Shown here: positions 1 to 6,308 of the stretch, one piece after another
How positions within the stretch are numbered: position 1 is the stretch's first letter
How the letters are laid out: every line of letters begins with the position of its first letter
Origin: an uncultured Alistipes sp.
Lineage (GTDB): Bacteria; Bacteroidota; Bacteroidia; Bacteroidales; Rikenellaceae
DNA length: 64,000 nt
Direction: 5' to 3'
NCBI GenBank assembly: GCA_900769445.1
Contig: CAAGGR010000115.1
Coordinates: 1-64,000, forward strand
Notes under the pieces: generated by a model
The model's database searches: none
Seen by the model: the letters and a program-made list of their open reading frames with translations, nothing else
Told to the model about the DNA's origin: nothing
Translations under genes and position numbers: made by a program

Positions 1-130
1 AATTTCTTGTGATAAGCCGCAATCTGCGGCACATCCCAAAAGATCAAACCATCCAGGGCTGTACTAAGTGTACTATCCCTGGATGGTTTCTTTTGCGATG
101 CACCACATCTCACGACTTCTCCCAAGAAAT
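1..130 (+). repeat. Modular hairpin repeat, copy A
   Basis: The left arm (AATTTCTTGTGATAAGCCG) and right arm (ending ACTTCTCCCAAGAAAT) are imperfect inverted repeats of each other. Between them lies a strong hairpin: arm AAACCATCCAGGG at about 46-58, partner CCCTGGATGGTTT at 77-89, followed by CTTTT, so it could work as a rho-independent terminator. The apical part reads GTAC-TAAGT-GTAC. The window starts exactly at the left arm, so the neighbouring gene on that side is not visible. The same architecture recurs at 131-258, 23173-23298 and 54513-54642. Confidence 0.75.
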
Positions 131-258
131 AATTTCTTGTGATAAGGGGTCATCTGCGACCTCTCAATCATTGCCCCAAATGGGAAATACACTCAGTATG
201 TCCCATCTGGGGCAATTTCTTTATCGAGGCCACATCTGACCCCTTCTGACAAGAAATT
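131..258 (+). repeat. Modular hairpin repeat, copy B
   Basis: Left arm AATTTCTTGTGATAAGGGG and right arm CCCCTTCTGACAAGAAATT form terminal inverted repeats. The inner hairpin is ATTGCCCCAAATGGGA paired with TCCCATCTGGGGCAAT, followed by TTCTTT. Its stem shares no sequence with copy A, yet the apical loop read on the minus strand (ATAC-TGAGT-GTAT) matches the copy A loop (GTAC-TAAGT-GTAC). The inner module therefore appears inverted relative to the outer arms. Confidence 0.75.
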
Positions 259-339
259 AGGTAGTACTACCCTGAGAGTTATCTCGGGGTAGTTTTTTTC
301 TTTATCGAGGTCAAATCTGACCCCTTCTGACAAGAAATT
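259..339 (+). repeat. Modular hairpin repeat, partial copy C with terminator
   Basis: This copy has no left arm of its own and follows copy B directly. A 12-bp hairpin (ACTACCCTGAGA at 266-277 with TCTCGGGGTAGT at 282-293) is followed by TTTTTT, a textbook intrinsic terminator for plus-strand transcripts. The right arm CCCCTTCTGACAAGAAATT ends at 339. A second small hairpin, GGTAG-TA-CTACC at 260-271, uses the same CTACC bases as the terminator arm, so the two structures exclude each other. Confidence 0.7.
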
Positions 340-404
340 CGGTCGTGCGACCCTGAGGGTTTGTGTCTGTTGCGCTTGTGCCAAGCGACAGCTACGCTGA
401 AAGG
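340..404 (+). repeat. Repeat-associated distal module (short hairpins)
   Basis: It begins with GGTCG-TG-CGACC at 341-352. A stem of CGCTTG (373-378) with CAAGCG (382-387) follows, extended by CTG/CAG. The 43 bases at 362-404 match those at 54664-54706 with a single mismatch, and in both places the module directly follows the right arm of a hairpin repeat. It is noncoding in all frames as far as I can see. Confidence 0.65.
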
Positions 405-470
405 ACCAAAAGGGCCTAAGAGGTAATTAGTAACCCCTTTCTGTCGCTTTTGCCCCTTTTGCCGCTTTTG

Positions 471-506
471 CCCCCCCCCTTAAATACCCCTAACCAACCC
501 CTCCCC
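471..506 (-). other. Candidate G-quadruplex motif (minus strand)
   Basis: Runs of C at 471-479, 487-490, 498-501 and 503-506 give, on the minus strand, four G-runs with loops of 1, 7 and 7 nt. That satisfies the usual G3+N1-7 pattern. It lies upstream of the lipoprotein gene at 717 and downstream of the repeat cluster. A similar G-run tract follows the matching repeat module at 54706-54738. Whether it folds in the cell is unknown. Confidence 0.5.
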
Positions 507-570
507 TCGCCTCTTTCTTGTCTAATGTGAAAATTTTTGTCTTTATTGCGTGGTATTTGGAAATTTTTAC

Positions 571-578
571 TAACTTTG
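571..578 (+). promoter_or_regulatory. Likely -7 box for the lipoprotein at 717
   Basis: TAACTTTG fits the Bacteroidetes TAnnTTTG consensus. The nearest upstream TTG elements are not at the ideal distance (spacers 11 or 22 bp), so this is moderate. If used, it gives an untranslated leader of about 130 nt before the ATG at 717. I see no known riboswitch in that leader. Confidence 0.45.
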
Positions 579-716
579 CATATGCTATATTGAGTTAATG
601 GCTCTTTGTGGCATATGTAGTCGCTCGATATGTGCGGTTGTAAAGTGTGCATTATCGGGTGTTATGCGTTGAACAACAAAACTTTACTATTTATAAACAC
701 TTAAAATTCAAAAGCA

Positions 717-2120
717 ATGAAAAAGTTTTTTTCTATGATGGTGGCTGTTGCTGCTATGTTCACTTTTGCTGCTTGTGGTGGTGATGACACTACTGATCCA
801 GCTCCAAAGCCAGGTTCAAAGACTCAGCTTGCTCAGCCAGTTGTAAAGGTAACTGCAAATGAGGAGGATAGCTTTACTATCACTTGGGATGCTATTCCTA
901 ACGCTACTGAGTACTTGGTTTACTTGAACAAGGAAAATCAGCCTAAGACAACTGAGACAACTTACACTTTCACTGATCTTAACGCTGGTACATACGAGCC
1001 ACGTGTAAAGGCTATTGGTGGTGGTAACTACAAGGATTCAAAGTACTCTGAGCTTGTTGAGATTAAGGTTACTGGTGCTACATCTGTAGAGTGGTTTACT
1101 CAGACTCTTCGTTTGCCAGAGGATAACGCTGAGAACGATGCTAAGGGTATGAACTCTTCAAACACAGTTCTTTTCAATTGGAAGGGTACAGATGTTGAGA
1201 CTATCAAGTTTATCTATTATCCAAATACAGAGAAGAATGCAAATTTGAAGGATGAGGATATTATTTCATCTTTGACAGCAGATTATGATTACACATCGCT
1301 TTATATTAAAGATATTAACTCAGAGAATGGTGTAGATTTGCAGGTTGGTAACCTTGCAGGTAATACAGAGTATGTATTTGCTGCTTATGTTGTTAAGGGT
1401 AACCAGACATTCCTTGATAAGAAGACTATCAAAACAACAGAGACAAAGGTAACTATTGGTACAAAGGCTTGGCTCGGTAGCTGGGATGCTTACTCTCCAC
1501 AGACTGTAACTCTTAGTGATGCTACTAGCTCATTTATATACACTTTTGCTGATGTGCGTACTGATTACACTTTGAATATTACTCTTTACGATGAGGAGAA
1601 TTACTCAGACTATGTATGGGTTGATGGTTTCAGTGCAGTGGGTGCTGAAGTTCCTGCATTTGGTGTTGTTTCTCATGGTGAGAATGGTGAGTATACCCTT
1701 GATCTTATGTGTTTCGAGGCTGTTGCTGAGCTTGGAGAGGACTTGTATGCTATGTGGATGCCAATCTGTTCTATAGGCGGCGGTAAGTACAATGTTGTAT
1801 TGGGTCAGTTTAAGGGCTTCACTTTGACTATGGCTGCTGATGGTACTATTACTTGTACGCCTTATTCAAGTAAACTTGATGGCGGTAACACGTTTGAGGT
1901 TGTTGCTCTCGATGTATTCGCTATAGATATGACAAGCTATTCTTGGGGTATATTGCAGACACAGGATGAGGATGGAACTACTACTGATATCCTAACTTAC
2001 AAGGCTGGTGGTATCCTTGGTGTAACTAAGGCACAGGCTCCTGCAACTACAGCTTCATGCGCTGCTCCTAAGGCGTTTAAGGCTTCTGCACTTCCTGCAT
2101 CTGTAGTTGTTGCTATGTAA
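717..2120 (+). CDS. Secreted lipoprotein with Fn3-like domain
   Basis: A 467-residue protein starting with a short basic stretch, a hydrophobic core and a lipobox ending at Cys20 (FAAC-GG), so it should be a lipid-anchored SPII lipoprotein. The Asp/Thr/Pro-rich tail just after the Cys is a flexible linker. Residues of about 38-118 look like a fibronectin type III domain (FTITWDAIPNATEYLVYLN, then NAGTYEPRVKAIG). The rest is predicted beta-rich and I do not recognise it; the C-terminus is Ala/Pro/Ser-rich. Codons favour T-ending forms (gct, gtt, act), unlike most neighbours and often seen in highly expressed Bacteroidales genes. It stands alone, with repeats upstream and a terminator downstream. 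Role unknown; a surface adhesin or binding protein is plausible. Confidence 0.85.
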   Translation: MKKFFSMMVAVAAMFTFAACGGDDTTDPAPKPGSKTQLAQPVVKVTANEEDSFTITWDAIPNATEYLVYLNKENQPKTTETTYTFTDLNAGTYEPRVKAIGGGNYKDSKYSELVEIKVTGATSVEWFTQTLRLPEDNAENDAKGMNSSNTVLFNWKGTDVETIKFIYYPNTEKNANLKDEDIISSLTADYDYTSLYIKDINSENGVDLQVGNLAGNTEYVFAAYVVKGNQTFLDKKTIKTTETKVTIGTKAWLGSWDAYSPQTVTLSDATSSFIYTFADVRTDYTLNITLYDEENYSDYVWVDGFSAVGAEVPAFGVVSHGENGEYTLDLMCFEAVAELGEDLYAMWMPICSIGGGKYNVVLGQFKGFTLTMAADGTITCTPYSSKLDGGNTFEVVALDVFAIDMTSYSWGILQTQDEDGTTTDILTYKAGGILGVTKAQAPATTASCAAPKAFKASALPASVVVAM

Positions 2121-2142
2121 TTTATTTAGCATTGCAATATTT

Positions 2143-2171
2143 GAGCTGTCCCTCGGGGCAGCTCTTTTTTT
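2143..2171 (+). terminator. Intrinsic terminator after the lipoprotein
   Basis: GAGCTGTCC pairs with GGGCAGCTC across a short CTCG loop, followed by seven T (2165-2171). It lies 22 bp after the stop codon. Confidence 0.85.
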
Positions 2172-2174
2172 GAG

Positions 2175-2208
2175 GTGAAAGGTGAAAAGTTTAGTTTTCA
2201 CCTTTCAC
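2175..2208. repeat. Perfect 14-bp inverted repeat
   Basis: GTGAAAGGTGAAAA at 2175-2188 is exactly complementary to TTTTCACCTTTCAC at 2195-2208, with a 6-nt loop. It sits between the terminator and the 209-bp element. Similar CTTTTCACTTTTT-type strings occur near 55370-55405, which suggests a shared low-complexity intergenic motif. Confidence 0.6.
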
Positions 2209-2217
2209 TTTATATTG

Positions 2218-2426
2218 TCGTCATCACGAAGAATTGTATCCACGAAACGTGCTGATAGCCACTCCGTATCTATACAATTCTGTGGTGATCTACCTTTGTT
2301 TAACACCCTTACGAATACGCAAGAGCACAACCCTCCAAGAAGTATAACAGCGGTAGATTCCCACGTCGGAGTATAGAGCCTTAGCACACCCCACACCGCC
2401 ACGGATACTCCTCCTCGGAATGACGA
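2218..2426. repeat. 209-bp MITE-like element with terminal and internal inverted repeats
   Basis: The ends are TCGTCATCACGA (2218-2229) and TCGGAATGACGA (2415-2426), matching in inverted orientation at 10 of 12 positions. Three successive internal arms follow: AGAATTGTAT/ATACAATTCT (2230-2239 with 2272-2281), ATCTACC/GGTAGAT (2288-2294 with 2352-2358) and GGAGTAT/ATACTCC (2368-2374 with 2405-2411). Together they would fold into a cloverleaf-like structure. A 65-codon minus-strand frame crosses it, but I regard that as incidental. There is no transposase, so movement would need a partner elsewhere. Confidence 0.6.
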
Positions 2427-2483
2427 ATATTATAATCTCCGCGCGAAGCGCTCCTTACCTTTTAGTTTTCACTTCTACAATAA

Positions 2484-2517
2484 AAATATTCCCAGAGGTT
2501 GCCCCCTGGGAATATTT
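2484..2517 (-). terminator. Terminator after deoD
   Basis: AAATATTCCCAG (2484-2495) and CTGGGAATATTT (2506-2517) form a 12-bp perfect stem. Read on the minus strand, downstream of deoD, the hairpin is followed by TTATTG. It can also serve plus-strand transcripts. Confidence 0.75.
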
Positions 2518-2536
2518 GTTTTTAGTCTCGTTTCGC

Positions 2537-3250
2537 TTAGATAATATCAAACGCAATCTTCATCATATTTGTAAACGATGTCTGGCGCTCCTCAGCTGAG
2601 CATGCGGTGCCGTGTACCAATGAGTCGGATATTGTGCAGATGCACAATGCACTCTTGCCAGCGCGGGCAGCGTTCATATAGAGTGCTGTAGCCTCCATCT
2701 CAACAGCCAAAACGCCCATCTTCTGCCACTGCTTCCAGCTCTCGGCATCGTCGCCATAGAAGACATCGCTCGCAAGGATATTGCCCGCCTTATAGTCGAT
2801 GCCAAGCTCCTCAGCCTTAGCTGCTGCAGCGCGCAAAAGCTCGAAATCTGCGATAGGGGCGAAGGTGCCTGGAAGATTGAACTGTGCGCCATAGTTAGAG
2901 TCGGTGCAAGAGCCCATGCCGAATACCACGTCGCCAAGCTTTAGCGATGGGTCGAAAGCACCTGCCGAGCCACAACGGATAATGCGCTTTACGTCGTAGA
3001 AGTTGAACAACTCGTAGCTGTAGATACCGATTGAAGGGATGCCCATACCGTGTCCCTGCACAGATACGCGCTTTCCCTTGTATGTGCCAGTGTAGCCGAG
3101 CATGCCGCGCACGTTGTTGTACTGCACAGGATTCTCCAAGAAGTTCTCAGCCATAAACTTAGCGCGCAATGGGTCGCCCGCCATAATCACTCTATCTGCA
3201 ATCTCGCCATACTCGGCGCCGATATGAGGTGTAGGTGTTTTCTTTGCCAT
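2537..3250 (-). CDS. deoD: Purine nucleoside phosphorylase, DeoD type
   Basis: The enzyme phosphorolyses purine (deoxy)nucleosides to a free base and (deoxy)ribose-1-phosphate in salvage. The 237-residue protein matches the DeoD family throughout: HIGAEYGEIADRVIMAGDPLRAK (phosphate-binding Arg), NNVRGMLGYTGTYKGK, GHGMGIPSIGIYSYEL, IIRCGSAGA, VEMEA near the ribose site and the base-site loop TISDSLVHGT with the catalytic Asp. A longer in-frame start exists at 3313, but a -7 box (TACCTTTG on the minus strand, 3284-3291) lies inside that extension, so the ATG at 3250 (MAKKTPTPH) is preferred and gives the family's usual length. Monocistronic, with its own terminator. Confidence 0.95.
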   Translation of the reverse strand: MAKKTPTPHIGAEYGEIADRVIMAGDPLRAKFMAENFLENPVQYNNVRGMLGYTGTYKGKRVSVQGHGMGIPSIGIYSYELFNFYDVKRIIRCGSAGAFDPSLKLGDVVFGMGSCTDSNYGAQFNLPGTFAPIADFELLRAAAAKAEELGIDYKAGNILASDVFYGDDAESWKQWQKMGVLAVEMEATALYMNAARAGKSALCICTISDSLVHGTACSAEERQTSFTNMMKIAFDII

Positions 3251-3283
3251 AATATTATGTTGTTTATATGTTACTCTAAACCT

Positions 3284-3314
3284 CAAAGGTAAGAAAAATA
3301 TATCTTTAATCAAA
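3284..3314 (-). promoter_or_regulatory. Promoter of deoD
   Basis: On the minus strand TTTG (3311-3314), a 19-bp spacer and TACCTTTG (3284-3291) fit the Bacteroidetes sigma-factor consensus. Transcription would start a few bases inside the longer reading frame, which fixes the translation start at 3250. Confidence 0.7.
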
Positions 3315-3372
3315 GCTACAGCGCAAAAAAGTTGCCACTTGGGGAAAAAGATGGGAAAAAGCGATGCCGAAT

Positions 3373-3403
3373 TTTGAAATTTTAGAGAAAATATCTATCT
3401 TCG
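3373..3403 (+). promoter_or_regulatory. Promoter of the cysteine-desulfidase-family gene
   Basis: TTTG (3373-3376), 19 bp, then TATCTTCG (3396-3403), one base off TAnnTTTG. The ATG lies 37 bp further on. Confidence 0.55.
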
Positions 3404-3439
3404 TATGATTAAACCGCAAAAACTAAAACTAAACACTAT

Positions 3440-4747
3440 ATGAACTACACCTTTACCCCTGAGGAGCGTAAGGAGATTATCGCTCTTATGAATCGCGAGA
3501 TCGTGCCTGCCATAGGTTGTACCGAGCCTATCGCTGTGGCGTTATGTGTGGCTAAGGCTACCGAGACTTTGGGTTGCCGCCCAGAGCGTATCGAGGCGCG
3601 CCTCAGTGCCAATGTGCTTAAGAATGCTATGGGTGTTGGTATCCCTGGTACTGGTATGACAGGCTTGCCTATAGCTATGGCATTGGGTGCTTTGGTTGGT
3701 CGCTCGGAGTATGAGCTTGAGGTGTTGAAGGATGCCACAGCGAGTGCTGTCGAGGAGGGTAAGAAGATGATCGATGCAAAGTGCATAGATGTAGACCTTA
3801 AGTATAACATCACAGAGAAGCTATATATCGAGGTTGAGGTATTCGCAGGTGGCGCAAGCGCTATGGCTATTATCTCTGGCGGCCATACACGTTTTGTGCA
3901 TGTGTCGCGTTGTGGTGAGGTGCTTTATAGCGCAGAGGCTTCATCACCGGAGGGCGCAACAGCCACTGTCGAGGAGAAGGAGCCAGAGTTGACTCTTAAG
4001 CGCGTTTGGGACTTTGCTATGACAGCTCCACTCGAGGAGATTAGCTTTATCCTCGAGGCTAAGCGCCTTAATATGGCTGCTGCTGAGGCTTCGCTCAAGG
4101 GCGATTATGGTCATGCTATCGGTAAGTTGTTCCGTATGGAGTCGGAGCGCAATATTATGGGCGACACGCTCCACTGCCAGATTGTGGGTATGACAACAGC
4201 AGCGTGTGATGCTCGTATGGCGGGCGCTATGATTCCTGTTATGAGTAATTCAGGTAGTGGTAATCAGGGTCTTACATCTACTGTGCCAGTTGTTGTGTAT
4301 GGCGAACAGATAGGGGCTTCGCAGGAGCAGATGACACGCGCCCTTATCCTTAGCCACCTCACAGTTATCTATATCAAGCAGAGCCTCGGTCGTCTATCTG
4401 CCTTGTGTGGTTGTGTTGTCGCTGCCACTGGCTCCTCTTGTGGTATTACCTACCTTATGGGTGGTGGCTACGAGGAGGTTACGCGCGCCGTGAAGAATAT
4501 GATTGCCAACCTTACAGGTATGATTTGCGACGGTGCTAAGCCATCGTGTGCCATGAAGTGCGCGTCAGGTGTCTCTACCGCTGTTGTATCAGCCCTTATG
4601 GCGATGAACAACCGCTGTGTTAAGTCTGTAGAGGGCATCATCGACGACGATGTAGACCGCTCTATCCGCAACCTCACCGACATAGGTCGTGATGCGATGG
4701 TGCATACCGATGCGATGATTTTGCGAATTATGACCTCTAAGAGCTAA
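3440..4747 (+). CDS. L-cysteine desulfidase / serine-dehydratase-alpha-like (UPF0597) protein
   Basis: The 435-residue protein belongs to the UPF0597 family (YhaM/CyuA and archaeal CdsB), which are thought to be iron-sulfur enzymes splitting L-cysteine to pyruvate, ammonia and sulfide. Conserved family features are visible: the N-terminal GCTEP motif (about residues 27-31), a SGSGNQGLT loop, CGCVVAATGSSCGITYLMGGG and the cysteine cluster ICDGAKPSCAMKCASG. These cysteines are the expected cluster ligands. The same fold is shared with L-serine dehydratase alpha, so the substrate (cysteine or serine) cannot be decided from sequence. It has its own promoter, and a terminator hairpin follows, so it is probably monocistronic. 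Sulfide production would be the physiological consequence if the desulfidase assignment holds. Confidence 0.85.
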   Translation: MNYTFTPEERKEIIALMNREIVPAIGCTEPIAVALCVAKATETLGCRPERIEARLSANVLKNAMGVGIPGTGMTGLPIAMALGALVGRSEYELEVLKDATASAVEEGKKMIDAKCIDVDLKYNITEKLYIEVEVFAGGASAMAIISGGHTRFVHVSRCGEVLYSAEASSPEGATATVEEKEPELTLKRVWDFAMTAPLEEISFILEAKRLNMAAAEASLKGDYGHAIGKLFRMESERNIMGDTLHCQIVGMTTAACDARMAGAMIPVMSNSGSGNQGLTSTVPVVVYGEQIGASQEQMTRALILSHLTVIYIKQSLGRLSALCGCVVAATGSSCGITYLMGGGYEEVTRAVKNMIANLTGMICDGAKPSCAMKCASGVSTAVVSALMAMNNRCVKSVEGIIDDDVDRSIRNLTDIGRDAMVHTDAMILRIMTSKS

Positions 4748-4769
4748 CTTTGTAGAGTTGATATTTATG

Positions 4770-4798
4770 ATGGCGACAGTGTAAAACATTGTCGCCAT
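4770..4798 (+). terminator. Intrinsic terminator
   Basis: ATGGCGACA (4770-4778) pairs with TGTCGCCAT (4790-4798), with a T-rich stretch shortly after. It separates the preceding gene from the aldehyde dehydrogenase. Confidence 0.7.
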
Positions 4799-4809
4799 TA
4801 TCATTTATT

Positions 4810-4841
4810 TTTGGCAATTTAGTTGCTAATCGTTATCTTTG
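4810..4841 (+). promoter_or_regulatory. Promoter of the aldehyde dehydrogenase
   Basis: TTTG (4810-4813), 20 bp, TATCTTTG (4834-4841): a full-consensus Bacteroidetes promoter. A TTG at 4839 that could open the frame falls inside the -7 box and therefore cannot be the translation start. Confidence 0.75.
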
Positions 4842-4859
4842 TTAGATAAATTTAAGATT

Positions 4860-6245
4860 ATGATTACAAATACTCCTATAGAGAAGATTGAGTCCATATT
4901 GGATAATCAGCGAAACTATTTTCGTAGCAACGAAACTCTCGATATAGCCTTCCGATTGAAGATGTTGCGCAGGTTGCGCGATGCGATAACGATGTATGAA
5001 GAGGATATTGCCGAGGCGCTACGCGTAGATCTGAATAAGTCCTACGAGGAGGCCTTTATGACCGAGATTAGCATCGTGCTTGGTGAGATTAATAACTTTC
5101 TAAAAAATCTCGCTCGTTGGTCAGCACCTTCGAAGAAATCGACACCGCTGAAGCTCTTTCCTTCGCGTAGCGAGGTTATCACCGAGCCTCTCGGCGTGGC
5201 ACTGATAATTGCACCGTGGAACTATCCTGTGCAGTTGACGCTTAATCCGTTGGTGGGTGCTATAGCTGCGGGCTGTACTGCGGTGTTAAAGCCCTCGCCA
5301 TATACGCCAAATGTGGCTCAGGTGTTGGAGAGAGTCGTTCAAAGTGCCTTTGGTGAGGAGTATGTGGCTGTGGTGCAGGGCGATAGAACTGTAAACGCAG
5401 CACTCCTAAATCAGCGCTACGATATCATCTTCTTTACTGGCTCTCCCGATTTGGGTCGTGTGGTTATGCGCGCTGCTGCGGAGCATCTTACGCCTGTGGT
5501 GTTGGAACTTGGCGGTAAGAGTCCAGTGGTTGTGGATAAGAGTGCCGATATTCGTGTTGCTGCCAAGCGTATTGCATGGGGAAAGAGTCTAAATGCTGGA
5601 CAAACATGCATCGCTCCAGACTATGTCCTTGTACACCGTGAGGTTAAGGAGCAGTTCGTTAAGGAGTATAAACGAGCCTTGGAGAGGCTGCACGGCAGCG
5701 ATGCCTCGAAGAGTAAGCACTATGTTCGTATGGTGTCGGATAAGGCCTTTGAGCGTGTGGCGGGCTATCTAAACGATGGCGTTGTACGTGTGGGTGGCAG
5801 GGTAGATGCTGCTGAGCGTTATATCGAGCCTACGTTGCTTGATAACGTGGCGGTGGATAGTGCTGTTATGCGCGAGGAGATATTCGGCCCTATATTGCCA
5901 ATGATAACTATTGGTAGCATCGACGAGGCTATTGGTTTTATCCGCGATAGAGAGAAACCATTAGCATTGTATGTCTTTGCAGATGAGGTTGTTGCAAAGG
6001 ATGTGTTCAGTCAAACATCATCGGGTGGTGGCTGTATAAACGATGTTATTATGCATATTGCCAACGAGAATATGCCATTCGGTGGCGTGGGTAATTCGGG
6101 TATGGGTCGCTATCATGGTAGGGACTCGTTGTACGCCTTTTCGCATCGCAGGGCAGTGGTAACCACAACTACGCGTGTAGACACGCCATTTCGATATATG
6201 CCGTATAGGTGGTTTCGTGTAGTAAAGCGACTGCTTAGCAGATAG
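4860..6245 (+). CDS. Aldehyde dehydrogenase, class 3-like
   Basis: NAD(P)-dependent oxidation of an aldehyde to the acid. Counting from the ATG at 4860 (461 residues), the general base Glu216 is in VVLELGGKSP and the nucleophile Cys250 is in GQTCIAPDY. Also visible are the coenzyme-binding IIAPWNYPVQLTLNPLVGA segment, FFTGSPDLGR, and the C-terminal PFGGVGNSGMGRYHGRDS. The short N-terminus and the MGRYHG.DSLYAFSHRR ending resemble the ALDH3/fatty-aldehyde subgroup. The substrate is not predictable. It has its own promoter; the mutS promoter follows within 10 bp of the stop codon, so the two genes are probably separate units. Confidence 0.92.
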   Translation: MITNTPIEKIESILDNQRNYFRSNETLDIAFRLKMLRRLRDAITMYEEDIAEALRVDLNKSYEEAFMTEISIVLGEINNFLKNLARWSAPSKKSTPLKLFPSRSEVITEPLGVALIIAPWNYPVQLTLNPLVGAIAAGCTAVLKPSPYTPNVAQVLERVVQSAFGEEYVAVVQGDRTVNAALLNQRYDIIFFTGSPDLGRVVMRAAAEHLTPVVLELGGKSPVVVDKSADIRVAAKRIAWGKSLNAGQTCIAPDYVLVHREVKEQFVKEYKRALERLHGSDASKSKHYVRMVSDKAFERVAGYLNDGVVRVGGRVDAAERYIEPTLLDNVAVDSAVMREEIFGPILPMITIGSIDEAIGFIRDREKPLALYVFADEVVAKDVFSQTSSGGGCINDVIMHIANENMPFGGVGNSGMGRYHGRDSLYAFSHRRAVVTTTTRVDTPFRYMPYRWFRVVKRLLSR

Positions 6246-6251
6246 TTCGAT

Positions 6252-6282
6252 TTTGATTTTTGATGAAGATTTACTAATTTTG
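6252..6282 (+). promoter_or_regulatory. Promoter of mutS
   Basis: TTTG (6252-6255), 19 bp, TAATTTTG (6275-6282) matches the consensus; the ATG is 26 bp further. Confidence 0.7.
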
Positions 6283-6308
6283 CCGATTGTTAATAACCTA
6301 AACAATAG

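Noticed and set aside
1..339. Possible CRISPR array because of tandem repeats
   Set aside because: The repeated parts are inverted arms of separate hairpins, spacers are hairpins themselves, there are fewer than three regular units and no cas genes.
193..384. Similar short frames at 193-384 (minus) and 54475-54687 (minus) that look like homologous proteins (MAQAQQTQTLRVA / MAQAKQTQTLRVA)
   Set aside because: The similarity is due to the shared noncoding repeat and its distal module; the frames overlap terminator hairpins and the purB 3' end.
416..652. 78-codon minus-strand frame in the C-rich leader region
   Set aside because: Low-complexity composition (GEGRGWLG, KGGGKSGKRGK) arises from the C-runs; no promoter or start context.
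2205..2402. 65-codon minus-strand reading frame (MAVWGVLRLYTPTW...) between the lipoprotein and deoD
   Set aside because: It lies within an element with terminal and internal inverted repeats, shows no start context and no domain; I treat it as noncoding.
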